Positions 1 to 6,605 of a stretch of DNA of 7,724 bases are shown here, piece after piece. The DNA is taken from NCBI GenBank assembly GCA_034433615.1, contig DAOUAJ010000138.1, positions 1 through 7,724 of the forward strand, written 5' to 3'. How positions within the stretch are numbered: the stretch's first letter is position 1; each line of letters begins with the position of its first letter. The translations under genes were made by a program, and so were the position numbers. The DNA is from DAOUAJ01 sp034433615 (lineage in GTDB: Bacteria > Chloroflexota > Anaerolineae > DUEN01). The notes under the pieces are model-generated. The model was not told the origin of the DNA. It made no database searches and worked only from the letters and a program-made list of their open reading frames with translations.

Positions 1-92
1 AGCGATTTGCCTTTCCAGACATGGAAGAGGGTGGCATAGATACTGGACAACAGGGCTCCTAAAACCCAGCCTGGCGAGATGAGGACAGGCAT
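1..92 (-). CDS. Partial small membrane protein (N-terminus only)
   Basis: Reading the minus strand from an ATG at 92-90 gives 30 complete codons with no stop before the window edge; the peptide begins MPVLISPGWVLGALLSSIYA and continues TLFHVWKGKS. The first 25 residues are hydrophobic enough to form one membrane helix, followed by a basic stretch that would sit on the cytoplasmic side. A purine-rich AGGGTGAG lies just upstream of the ATG and is a plausible ribosome binding site. The gene would read in the same direction as the ABC transporter, starting 87 bases after that gene's stop, so the two may be cotranscribed. I do not recognise the family. Only 30 residues are visible, so it could be a chance open frame, but the ribosome site together with the hydrophobic pattern favours a real gene. 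Confidence 0.5.
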   Translation of the reverse strand, partial: MPVLISPGWVLGALLSSIYATLFHVWKGKS

Positions 93-179
93 ATCTCACC
101 CTGACCCGGACGGGCCGGAACTCGATGATCCGTAAAACGTGAGGCGAAGCGTGCTGGGCCTCTTCGCGAAAGGCGGGTG

Positions 180-1925
180 TCACTGAAGGATGTCACCGGC
201 TACGGCTAACTCCAGTTGCCGCTGGTAAAGCTGGCAGTACAGCCCGCCGCGCGCCAGCAACTCGTAGTGGTTGCCGACCTCGCGAATGCGGCCACCTTCC
301 AGGGCGATAATCTTGTCGGCGTTGCGGATCGTGCTCAGGCGGTGGGCGATGACCAGCGACGTGCGCCCCTTCATCACCTCTTCCAGCGCCTGTTGGATCA
401 GGTACTCCGCCTCGGCGTCTACGGACGAGGTCGCTTCATCGAGGATGAGGATGCGTGGATCGGCCAGGATGGCACGTGCCAGTGCCAGCCGTTGTCGTTG
501 CCCGCCGCTCAGCTTCACTCCCCGCTCTCCGATCTCCGTGTCGTAACCGTGAGGCAGCTCCATGATGAACTCATGGGCGTAGGCGGCTCTGGCGGCGGCG
601 ATCATCTCCTCCTCGCTGGCATCGGGCTTGCCATAGAGCAAATTCTCGCGCACGGTGGCGTTGAACAGGAAGGTATCTTGCAGCACCACGGCCACGTGCC
701 GTCGCAGCGAGCGGAGCTGCACCTGCCGTAAATCGTAGCCGTCCACCAGGATGCGGCCGTGGGTGGGATCGTAGAAGCGGCATAGCAGGTGGGCGATGCT
801 GGTCTTCCCTGCGCCGCTAGGCCCGACCAGCGCCACCACCTCACCGGGGGCCATGTGGAATTCCACGTCGTGCAGCACTTCTTCCCCGTCGCCGTAGTGG
901 AAGTGGACGTCCTCGAAGATCACATCTCCCTCGACCAAGTCGAGGGCAATCGCGCCCGGCGCGTCCCGAATCTGAGGCACCTCGTCCATCAGCTCGAAGA
1001 TACGTTCCGCCGCAGCGATCGCCTGCTGGAAGGTGTTGTCCACCTCCGTCAAACGCCGCAGGGGATCGTAGAAGGAGATGATGTAGGCCAGGAAGGCCAC
1101 CAGCGTCCCCAGCGATAGTTGCCCGCTGACCACCATGCGGGTACCGACGCCGAGCACCAGCACGCCCCCGACAGCCGAGATGAAGTACAGGATGGGGAAG
1201 AAGATGGACCAGGCGCGGATGGCCCGCACGCGCTCCTGGTAATAGTTCTGGCTGGTATCGCGGAAGCGCGCCAGCTCTGCTTCCTCCTGCCCGAAGGCCT
1301 GGATGACCCGGATGCCGGCCAGATCATCCTGCAAGCGGGCATTGATGTCACCCAGGCGGTCACGCACCCGACGGTAGATGGGACGTGAGAAGCGGTTAAA
1401 TTGCCGCAGCCCGTAGGCGATGACCGGCACCGGCACAAGCACCACCAGTGCCAGTCGCCAGTCCAGCGCCAGCAACACCGCCGATGCCCCCAGTAACCGC
1501 AACAGGTCCACGACCATGAGGATCACGCCGTGGGTGACGAACTGTTCCAGCGCGTTCACGTCATTGCTCACCCGCGACATCAACTCCCCTGTAGAAGTCC
1601 GCTCGTAGAAGGAGAGGGAGAGCCGCTGAAGGTGATCGTACAGGCGCACTCGCAGATCGAAGATGAACCGCTCGCCCAGGGCGTGGCGGATGTAGCTGTC
1701 GCCGAAGTCTACGCACTCCGAAAGCGCGTAGATGCCGATCAAGGCTGCGATCATGATGCCCAGGCGAGACAGGTCGCGCGCGCCGATCACCTGGTCCACG
1801 ATCTCCCGTTGAAACAGAGGCGGAAGCAGGTTCAGCCCGGTATGGAACAGGATCAGAACGCTGGTGAAGGTCAGACGCTTCCAGTACGGGCCTAGATAAC
1901 CGGCCAGACGTCTCAAAGCATACAT
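180..1925 (-). CDS. ABC transporter half-exporter, fused membrane and ATPase domains (MsbA/LmrA type)
   Basis: This 581-residue protein is a full-length half-transporter that would dimerise in the inner membrane and use ATP to export a lipid, drug or other hydrophobic substrate; the sequence does not tell which. Residues 1 to about 310 form the type 1 exporter membrane domain with around six hydrophobic segments (about 18-38, 55-72, 131-153, 157-177, 240-263, 270-287). The ATPase domain fills 330-570 with every catalytic motif intact: A-loop Tyr344, Walker A GPSGAGKT 368-375, Q-loop Gln416, signature LSGGQ 472-476, Walker B ILILDE 492-497 with catalytic Glu497, D-loop SVDA 501-504 and H-loop His528. 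It could therefore work as a homodimer. The start ATG (1925-1923) follows AGAGGAAA on the minus strand. The gene diverges from the WYL and Cas genes, and nothing links it functionally to them. Confidence 0.95.
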   Translation of the reverse strand: MYALRRLAGYLGPYWKRLTFTSVLILFHTGLNLLPPLFQREIVDQVIGARDLSRLGIMIAALIGIYALSECVDFGDSYIRHALGERFIFDLRVRLYDHLQRLSLSFYERTSTGELMSRVSNDVNALEQFVTHGVILMVVDLLRLLGASAVLLALDWRLALVVLVPVPVIAYGLRQFNRFSRPIYRRVRDRLGDINARLQDDLAGIRVIQAFGQEEAELARFRDTSQNYYQERVRAIRAWSIFFPILYFISAVGGVLVLGVGTRMVVSGQLSLGTLVAFLAYIISFYDPLRRLTEVDNTFQQAIAAAERIFELMDEVPQIRDAPGAIALDLVEGDVIFEDVHFHYGDGEEVLHDVEFHMAPGEVVALVGPSGAGKTSIAHLLCRFYDPTHGRILVDGYDLRQVQLRSLRRHVAVVLQDTFLFNATVRENLLYGKPDASEEEMIAAARAAYAHEFIMELPHGYDTEIGERGVKLSGGQRQRLALARAILADPRILILDEATSSVDAEAEYLIQQALEEVMKGRTSLVIAHRLSTIRNADKIIALEGGRIREVGNHYELLARGGLYCQLYQRQLELAVAGDILQ

Positions 1926-2005
1926 GCAGGCTTTCCTCTCAAGGATTTGGGTTGGCCTCCCGCGTTCTAGGAGACACGAGAGGGACTCGCAGTGAACGCA
2001 GGGGG

Positions 2006-2034
2006 ATTATACAGCAAGAGAGAGCGATAGGAAA
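2006..2034 (-). promoter_or_regulatory. Candidate promoter of the ABC transporter gene
   Basis: On the minus strand, positions 2011-2006 read TATAAT, a perfect -10 box. Seventeen bases upstream, 2034-2029 read TTTCCT, which matches only three of six -35 consensus positions. The start of transcription would fall near 1999, giving a leader of roughly 75 bases before the ABC ATG. The call rests mainly on the -10 box and its position. Confidence 0.5.
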
Positions 2035-2057
2035 CCGGCGCCAGGTCAAGCACTTAA

Positions 2058-2078
2058 GCACCGGCTTGAAGCCGGTGC
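2058..2078. repeat. 21-base near-perfect palindrome in the divergent intergenic region
   Basis: GCACCGGCTT (2058-2067) and AAGCCGGTGC (2069-2078) are exact reverse complements around a single central G. The element lies between the candidate promoters of the ABC gene (minus) and the WYL gene (plus), just upstream of the latter's -35 region. It could be a dimeric-protein operator, for example for the adjacent WYL protein, or a copy of a dispersed intergenic REP-like palindrome. It is not a convincing terminator, since no T-run follows on either strand and no gene ends here. Confidence 0.6.
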
Positions 2079-2087
2079 CTGGGAGTA

Positions 2088-2116
2088 TAGCCAGCACATG
2101 AGAATGGTGCTACAAT
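2088..2116 (+). promoter_or_regulatory. Candidate promoter of the WYL regulator gene
   Basis: TACAAT at 2111-2116 matches five of six -10 positions and is preceded by TGC, an extended -10 motif. TAGCCA at 2088-2093 matches four of six -35 positions with a 17-base spacer. Transcription would begin near 2123, so the earlier in-frame ATG at 2098 would lie outside the message. This supports the start at 2173. Confidence 0.5.
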
Positions 2117-2172
2117 TCCGTAGAGAAGTGTGCAAGGTCAAAGCAGTCTCATCGGACTATAGGGAGGCGGCG

Positions 2173-3201
2173 ATGGCAAGGGGGGAAGCCAATTGGATGA
2201 CTGTGCGGCGCTGTCTGGCGATCGTGCGCCGGGCCATGCGCGGTCCGGCAACATGGAAAGAGCTGGTGAAGGCGGCATGTGAGGAACTGGGGCCGGATGC
2301 CTACGGACGGGCGGAGGGCGAGCGGCTGCGGCGCTTGTTTGACGACGACCTAGCGCGCCTGCGCCAGAAGTTGAGGATTGACCTGCGCTCAGATCAAGGG
2401 GATCAGCGCTACCGTCTGCGGAGCGCCGGCCCAGGGTTGATTGATCTGCCCGATGAGGGGTTGGAGGCCGTGCTAGTCCTCTGCGAGACGTTTCCCGCTG
2501 ACGTGCCCGGGGCGGCCGGTGTAGTACAACTATTGGACACGGTCGTGTCGTATCTACCGCCTGACCGGCAACGGCGTCTGTTGACGCGGCGGGTGCCCGT
2601 TTCGATAGACGTGCGCCATCTGGATGAGGACGATCTGGATCAGGAGGTGCTGCGCAAAGTTGAGCAAGCGGTACGTGAGCGGCGTCTGCTACGCTTCGAT
2701 TACCTGTCGCCCTCGCGTGACCAGCCCCAGCCCCGCAGGCACACGGTGGCGCCGGATGATCACCTGACGTTGGAAGAGGGTCATCTCTACCTGTACGGCT
2801 ACAGCCAACGGTGTGAAGGGCCATCGGGCACTTTTTCCAACCTGGGGGTGATCAAGTTTCGCGTCCAGTACATCCAGCCTGGCACCGTGGAGCTGCTGCC
2901 GGACCGGGTACCGGACTCGAAGAGGCGTCGGCGGCGCTACGAGCTACGCTATGAGCTGTATGGGCCATTGGCGAGGGGGGCGGTCAGTGAACGCTTTGAC
3001 GAGATGGAGGTGGAACGGGACGAGGCTGCGGGCGTTGTGCGGGTGAAGGCGGTGACGGACGACCTGTTCGGTGCTGTGCAGACCTTGCTGCGTTATGGGC
3101 GTAACTGCAAGGTGTTGGCGCCGCCGGAGGCGGTGCGCATGATGCGGGAGCACGTGGCGGGGATGGCGCGGTTGTATGAAATTGACCTGAGCGAGCGGTA
3201 A
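2173..3201 (+). CDS. HTH/WYL-domain transcriptional regulator
   Basis: This 342-residue protein has the layout of WYL-family DNA-binding regulators. Residues about 8-83 form a helix-turn-helix with a wing ending in DQRYRLRS; about 148-205 form the WYL domain, including the RRLLRFDYLSP strand and the segment HLYLYGYSQ, where the eponymous Trp-Tyr-Leu is replaced by Leu-Tyr-Leu; and about 245-335 form the C-terminal dimerisation extension (LFGAVQTLLRYG). WYL domains are thought to sense nucleic acid or nucleotide ligands, and WYL proteins are recurrent regulators of CRISPR and other defence loci; Sll7009 of Synechocystis, linked to a subtype I-D locus, is one case. I chose the ATG at 2173 because AGGGAGG (2161-2167) sits five bases upstream and the predicted promoter excludes the longer in-frame start at 2098. 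It ends 300 bases before the Cas10d start, same strand, and probably controls that operon, as activator or repressor. Confidence 0.85.
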   Translation: MARGEANWMTVRRCLAIVRRAMRGPATWKELVKAACEELGPDAYGRAEGERLRRLFDDDLARLRQKLRIDLRSDQGDQRYRLRSAGPGLIDLPDEGLEAVLVLCETFPADVPGAAGVVQLLDTVVSYLPPDRQRRLLTRRVPVSIDVRHLDEDDLDQEVLRKVEQAVRERRLLRFDYLSPSRDQPQPRRHTVAPDDHLTLEEGHLYLYGYSQRCEGPSGTFSNLGVIKFRVQYIQPGTVELLPDRVPDSKRRRRRYELRYELYGPLARGAVSERFDEMEVERDEAAGVVRVKAVTDDLFGAVQTLLRYGRNCKVLAPPEAVRMMREHVAGMARLYEIDLSER

Positions 3202-3211
3202 ACCCCGCTCG
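3192..3211. promoter_or_regulatory. Inverted repeat overlapping the WYL stop codon and the operon -35 box: candidate operator
   Basis: CGAGCGG (3192-3198) and CCGCTCG (3205-3211) are perfect seven-base arms around a six-base centre that contains the TAA stop of the WYL gene. The right arm overlaps the predicted -35 element of the Cas operon (3209-3214). No T-run follows, so an operator is more likely than an intrinsic terminator. The WYL protein is the obvious candidate to bind, but this is inference. Confidence 0.4.
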
Positions 3212-3237
3212 ATAATGGGGATGGAATGTGGTATAGT
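3209..3237 (+). promoter_or_regulatory. Candidate promoter of the Cas10d operon
   Basis: TATAGT at 3232-3237 matches five of six -10 positions and is preceded by TGG, a correct extended -10. TCGATA at 3209-3214 matches four of six -35 positions with the ideal 17-base spacer. Transcription would begin near 3244, leaving a leader of about 258 bases before the Cas10d ATG at 3502. Confidence 0.6.
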
Positions 3238-3243
3238 GGGGGC

Positions 3244-3501
3244 GATCCCTCGGTGGTCATCCGCCGGGGTGAGTACAGAGGCGCCGCCCCCATGCGAGCG
3301 GGCGAACAGGGTAGATGGACAACATTTCTGGGTGACCTTGCCCTCACGTCACCGGGCGCTGGTGGAAGGTGGAAACACCGACCGAGGAGTTGGGCTCAGC
3401 GGAGCCGGGCTTTAAATCCACAGCCAGCCACTTCCTGGTGCGGCTGCCATCCAGACACGGAAGGTGTGGGGGGTAACAGGGCGCAAATGAGGGGAGGAAG
3501 T
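3244..3501 (+). other. Hairpin-rich untranslated leader of the Cas operon
   Basis: This gene-free stretch carries several stem-loops near one another. CCTCGGTGG (3248-3256) pairs with CCGCCGGGG (3261-3269) around a UCAU loop, with two G-U pairs. GGTGAC (3331-3336) pairs with GTCACC (3348-3353). GGTG-GAAA-CACC lies at 3368-3379. GGCTC (3393-3397) pairs with GAGCC (3402-3406), and CAGCC (3425-3429) with GGCTG (3442-3446). The reading frame of Cas10d stays open through the whole region, with in-frame ATGs at 3226, 3292 and 3487, so an N-terminal extension cannot be excluded, but the residues look non-conserved and none of these starts has a good ribosome site. It matches no RNA family I can name with confidence. 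It holds no CRISPR repeats. Confidence 0.4.
3491..3500 (+). promoter_or_regulatory. Ribosome binding site deciding the Cas10d start
   Basis: GGGGAGGAAG lies directly before the ATG at 3502, with the GGAGG core four bases from the start codon. It is by far the strongest such site near any in-frame ATG of this gene, and the N-terminal domain downstream begins as expected for the family. Confidence 0.7.
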
Positions 3502-6105
3502 ATGCTCAATTTACAGACGATTCAACAGATTCTGGACGAGTACACTGCAAGGGTGGTCCCGGCGATGCTTCGCCAACGATATCACCTACGCTTAGTGAAA
3601 GGTGGGCCAGAGTACGCGCACTTGCCAGAGCAATCACACTTCGCCCACATCGTGAACGGCGCCTTCGGCCTGGCCCAATTGGTCAAGTTTTTGATAGGCC
3701 GCAACGTGCCGGTTGTCGGTCTGACCGAAGATGCGTTCCGCAAGGCTCTGGCGCTCTACACGATCCACGAAGTGCATAAAGATGGCTCCGTAGAGCTGCT
3801 GGGATCTTCGGAATTCAGCATTCCGCTGGAGCGGCTGCGGGAAGAATACGCGGCTCTGGATCTGGAAGCCTTCGCCGGGGCACCTGATGAGCATCTCATG
3901 CGGGCAGCCAACGTCCACAAGCGCAGCTCTAAACACGGCGACCTGCTGGCGAGCGGTGACCCGCAAGCCGCTCGTCTCTGGCTGTTGGTGCGGATTGCCG
4001 ACACCTTTGCCTCAGTCAAGACGCCGGAGGAGGCCGTGTCGTCGTTGCAGGGCTATCTGGCCGATCTGGGGCCAGCTTTTGCCCCTCAGAGTCCGCCGGG
4101 CAGGTACGCGCTCTACTACCATCAGATCAAGGACGTGCGCGGGGTGCTGACCAACGCCGTCCACCGGGCGGTGGCAGAGCAATTGGAAGCGCAGAGGGGG
4201 CTATTCCCCTTGCTCTACTTCGCCACCGGCACACTCTATCTGGGGGCGAGGAAGATGGGTTCCGCGGTCGGGGACGGTTTCATCGCCGATGTGGCGGGTC
4301 GGGTCTTGCAGTCGCTGACCGGCAGTAGCAGCGGAAGCGCGGCGCGCGATGGCTTGCGACGTCAGAAGTTCGACTTCGAGCCGTATGTCTACGCCTTTGC
4401 TGACATCGTGTCACTGTTGGAAGTGGTGCGCGAAGAGACGGTCACCTCCAGGCCCGACCCCAAAGTGGCCGTTGACGAGATTGATGGCCTGGTATCCAAG
4501 CGTAAGGAGCTGTCGGCGGACTGGCGCGATACAGTGGAACAGCGCTTCGGCATTACCTTGCTCGACCCGAAGGAACACAAGACCTTCAATGAGCTGTGGT
4601 CCCTGGTGCGGCGCTATTTGCTCTACGTAGACACCCTGCTGCGCGACCTGAATCCGGCCGAGAATCGGCTGGAATGGTTCCTGCGACATTTCCCGATGCC
4701 CCAGCACGCTGCCGATAACCTGCGCCAGGAGGCCGACATGTGGGCGCGGGGCGGGATCGGCAAGTACGTGCTGGTCATCGCCTATCATTTCTTGCGCGGC
4801 CCGGATTTTGCCGACCGTTCGGCCGAGGCGCTGCCGCCGGAGGAGGTACTGGCCCGGCTGCATCGGCGGGTGCTGGAAGCTATGAGCAAGGTAGATACGC
4901 AGGCCGGTCGTCAGGCTGCCGTGGACAAGTTGGGCCTCCGTCAGGATTTGGAAAGCTACCTGGCCGAACACCTCTACCTTCCCTTCGCGCCCGCGAGTCG
5001 CCTGGAAGCAGACAGCCTGACGGGCTATGTCTCGGCCAAGAGTAAGGGGCATACCGGCAAGGTATGCTCCCTCTGCAACCGCAGCAGCGCGTTTACCCAG
5101 GAACTGCGCACCGGTATCCTGGACGACTTCGGTCGGGTTTTCTCCAACCGGGTGCTACCAGCCGTTGAAGCCCCCCAAGGTAACCGCCTCTGGTGTCCGA
5201 TCTGTCAATTGGAATTCATCCTGCGCAAAGTGGCTGGCATGGGGCTGCCGGCCAGCGCTCACTACAAGAACTCGCGCCGCATTTATCTCTACGTGCTGCC
5301 CACTTTCTCCTTCACGCCGGAGCACCTGCGGCTGTTCGAGCCGCTGTTGCGACCGTTTCAGCGAGTCACTGCTTTCCCAATCCGGGATTATGGCCAGGAT
5401 TGGGGCCTGCCACACTATTGGTTGGAGCGGCGAACCCTGGACCCCGGCTGGCTCGACGAACTGCAAGGCATTCTGGCACGGGAAGCGGACAAGATCGCCG
5501 GCTGGGGCGGGCAGAATTTCGTCGGCGAGCGGGTTTCGCTGGGACGAGTCAGCGGCCAGCCACACTACTACCTCATCACCTGGGAGAAGGCAGCGCGCGA
5601 CACCGAAGCCGACGACGCCCGCATCGCCACCCGCACCGAGGCCTGGGCCAAGGCGCTCTTCGCGGCGACGGTCATCAGCGGGCTGACCAGTTGCAAGGTC
5701 TACGTCACCGAGCGCCCGTATCTGCCGGTGGCTGACCCGGCAGAACTCAAGGCGACCATCACCCTGGATGGCCCGCCGCCGGCGCTGCGCGGGCTGCTGG
5801 GCGACCGCACCGATACGGTATCGCTCTATGGCCGCGAGCGTGGACGCCGCAGCGGCCTGGAGCAAACGCTCGACCTCAGTGCCGCGCTGTGGACGGTGAC
5901 CGCGGACGTCCATGCGGCTAACCGACCCACCAAGGATAAGCACGTCTCCGGCCGGCTGGGCGAGCTCAACACCTCGCCGCTGGCCGGGGCGACCTTCTAC
6001 AAAGAATACGGGCGGCTGAACGATGGGCAGTCGCCATATCCGATTCTGGCCAGGGCCTGCGAAGTCTTGTTGGAAGTCCAGGCCGAGATTCATGGAGGTA
6101 ACTGA
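3502..6105 (+). CDS. cas10d: Cas10d/Csc3-like large subunit of a subtype I-D-like CRISPR effector, lacking the C-terminal small-subunit domain
   Basis: This 867-residue protein resembles Cas10d (Csc3), the large subunit of subtype I-D Cascade, which in studied systems recognises target DNA and carries an HD nuclease. Residues 1 to about 180 form the HD-type domain: HFAHIVNG (H46, H49), then YTIHEVHKDG with His89-Glu90 where HD is expected, and LWLLVRIADTFAS with Asp167 as a likely last metal ligand. A helical middle part leads to a zinc-binding region with C522xxC525 and C565xxC568. Residues about 592-800 look like the degenerate palm-like core; no GGDD motif is present, as expected for Cas10d rather than type III Cas10. 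The protein stops after SPYPILARACEVLLEVQAEI, where I would expect family members to continue into an alpha-helical Cas11d-like tail; that tail seems to be the next gene. Family assignment is from motif order, not a search. It shares one base (TGATG) with the next start. Confidence 0.8.
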   Translation: MLNLQTIQQILDEYTARVVPAMLRQRYHLRLVKGGPEYAHLPEQSHFAHIVNGAFGLAQLVKFLIGRNVPVVGLTEDAFRKALALYTIHEVHKDGSVELLGSSEFSIPLERLREEYAALDLEAFAGAPDEHLMRAANVHKRSSKHGDLLASGDPQAARLWLLVRIADTFASVKTPEEAVSSLQGYLADLGPAFAPQSPPGRYALYYHQIKDVRGVLTNAVHRAVAEQLEAQRGLFPLLYFATGTLYLGARKMGSAVGDGFIADVAGRVLQSLTGSSSGSAARDGLRRQKFDFEPYVYAFADIVSLLEVVREETVTSRPDPKVAVDEIDGLVSKRKELSADWRDTVEQRFGITLLDPKEHKTFNELWSLVRRYLLYVDTLLRDLNPAENRLEWFLRHFPMPQHAADNLRQEADMWARGGIGKYVLVIAYHFLRGPDFADRSAEALPPEEVLARLHRRVLEAMSKVDTQAGRQAAVDKLGLRQDLESYLAEHLYLPFAPASRLEADSLTGYVSAKSKGHTGKVCSLCNRSSAFTQELRTGILDDFGRVFSNRVLPAVEAPQGNRLWCPICQLEFILRKVAGMGLPASAHYKNSRRIYLYVLPTFSFTPEHLRLFEPLLRPFQRVTAFPIRDYGQDWGLPHYWLERRTLDPGWLDELQGILAREADKIAGWGGQNFVGERVSLGRVSGQPHYYLITWEKAARDTEADDARIATRTEAWAKALFAATVISGLTSCKVYVTERPYLPVADPAELKATITLDGPPPALRGLLGDRTDTVSLYGRERGRRSGLEQTLDLSAALWTVTADVHAANRPTKDKHVSGRLGELNTSPLAGATFYKEYGRLNDGQSPYPILARACEVLLEVQAEIHGGN
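6094..6099 (+). promoter_or_regulatory. Ribosome binding site inside the 3' end of cas10d, serving the split small subunit
   Basis: GGAGGT lies five bases before the ATG at 6105, within the last codons of cas10d. A near-perfect site at a stop-start overlap shows that the following cistron is independently initiated, with coupling to translation of cas10d. Confidence 0.7.
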
Positions 6106-6605
6106 TGGACCTGGTCGAAAAGATCGCACAGAAGTCGTTAGAGATTGCCTTGCCCTTCGGCGCGCCCGGTCGCGGCAAGGCACGGCGCTACGAGCTGGTC
6201 TTCCGCGAGGGGGTTTCGGCCATGCGCAAGGCGCAGCAGATGATCCCTGCGATGCGCAGCGCGGCGCTGGGCGAACAGACCCCCTCGGCGGAGAGCATCG
6301 CCGAGCTGAAGCGGCTGACGGCCGGCACCCTGCTCAAGGCGCTGGAGCGTCGCCAGGAGAGCCGGCGCGGTGAGATCGTCGTCCGCGCCTGGGGTGAGCG
6401 GCTGGGCCGGCTGGTGGGCGAGTTCGTAGACATTTTGGTGGATGAGCTCTACCTGGGCCGGGCCGGCGGCAGTTTTGCCCGCTTCCTGCGGCTGGAGAAC
6501 AGCCTGGCCGATGGGATTTATTATTACACCGACCGCCACCTCTCTCAACTGTGGGAGGAGCACAAACAGCAGAAGGCCGCCCGCGCTGAGGGGGATGATC
6601 TATGA
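6105..6605 (+). CDS. Stand-alone Cas11d-like small subunit (split-off C-terminal part of Cas10d)
   Basis: This 166-residue protein is almost wholly alpha-helical and hydrophilic, with no signal peptide or membrane segment. Its pattern resembles what I recall of the C-terminal part of Cas10d: a first segment with RRYELVFREGVSAM (28-40), a Ser/Ala/Leu-rich helix ending in LLKALERRQESRRGE (76-90), then RLVGEFVDILVDELY (102-116) and a last helix pair SFARFLRLENSLADGIYYYT (123-142). In studied I-D systems the small subunit Cas11d is made by internal translation of cas10d, and several copies line the Cascade belly beside Cas7. Here it has its own start and ribosome site. The two proteins add to 1033 residues, about the length of a fused Cas10d. 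GC is very high (48 of 60 bases at 6361-6420). Its ATGA overlap with the next gene supports one operon. The homology is by recall, so an unrelated small helical subunit is possible. Confidence 0.6.
   Translation: MDLVEKIAQKSLEIALPFGAPGRGKARRYELVFREGVSAMRKAQQMIPAMRSAALGEQTPSAESIAELKRLTAGTLLKALERRQESRRGEIVVRAWGERLGRLVGEFVDILVDELYLGRAGGSFARFLRLENSLADGIYYYTDRHLSQLWEEHKQQKAARAEGDDL

Noticed and set aside
144..167. Intrinsic terminator after the ABC gene (GCGAAG/CTTCGC hairpin with TTTT on the minus strand)
   Set aside because: The stem has only six pairs, the loop is twelve bases, and the short T-run begins six bases after the stem, so it does not meet the usual form of an intrinsic terminator.
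2138..2824. Minus-strand frame of about 228 codons opposite the WYL gene
   Set aside because: The peptide is a Pro/Ala/Arg/Ser-rich low-complexity sequence typical of a shadow frame, and the plus-strand protein has clear family features.
3238..3501. Possible T-box or other riboswitch in the leader (GTGAGTACAG and GGTGGAAACACC look vaguely familiar)
   Set aside because: The conserved T-box sequence (GGGTGGNACCGCG) is absent and there is no tRNA- or amino-acid-related gene downstream. I could not match it to any riboswitch consensus, so it is kept only as an unassigned structured leader.
3226..3501. N-terminal extension of Cas10d from the in-frame ATG at 3226, 3292 or 3487
   Set aside because: The ATG at 3226 lies inside the predicted promoter, the others lack a good ribosome site, and the 3502 ATG has GGGGAGGAAG immediately before it.
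3502..6105. Type III Cas10 (Csm1/Cmr2) producing cyclic oligoadenylates
   Set aside because: There is no GGDD cyclase motif in the palm-like region, and the domain order with a CxxC...CxxC region and helical small-subunit tail gene fits Cas10d better.
5155..6183. Long minus-strand open frame (about 340 codons) opposite the 3' half of cas10d and the start of the next gene
   Set aside because: It is antisense to two genes with strong ribosome sites and domain features, its peptide shows no recognisable motif, and such open antisense frames are common in GC-rich coding DNA.
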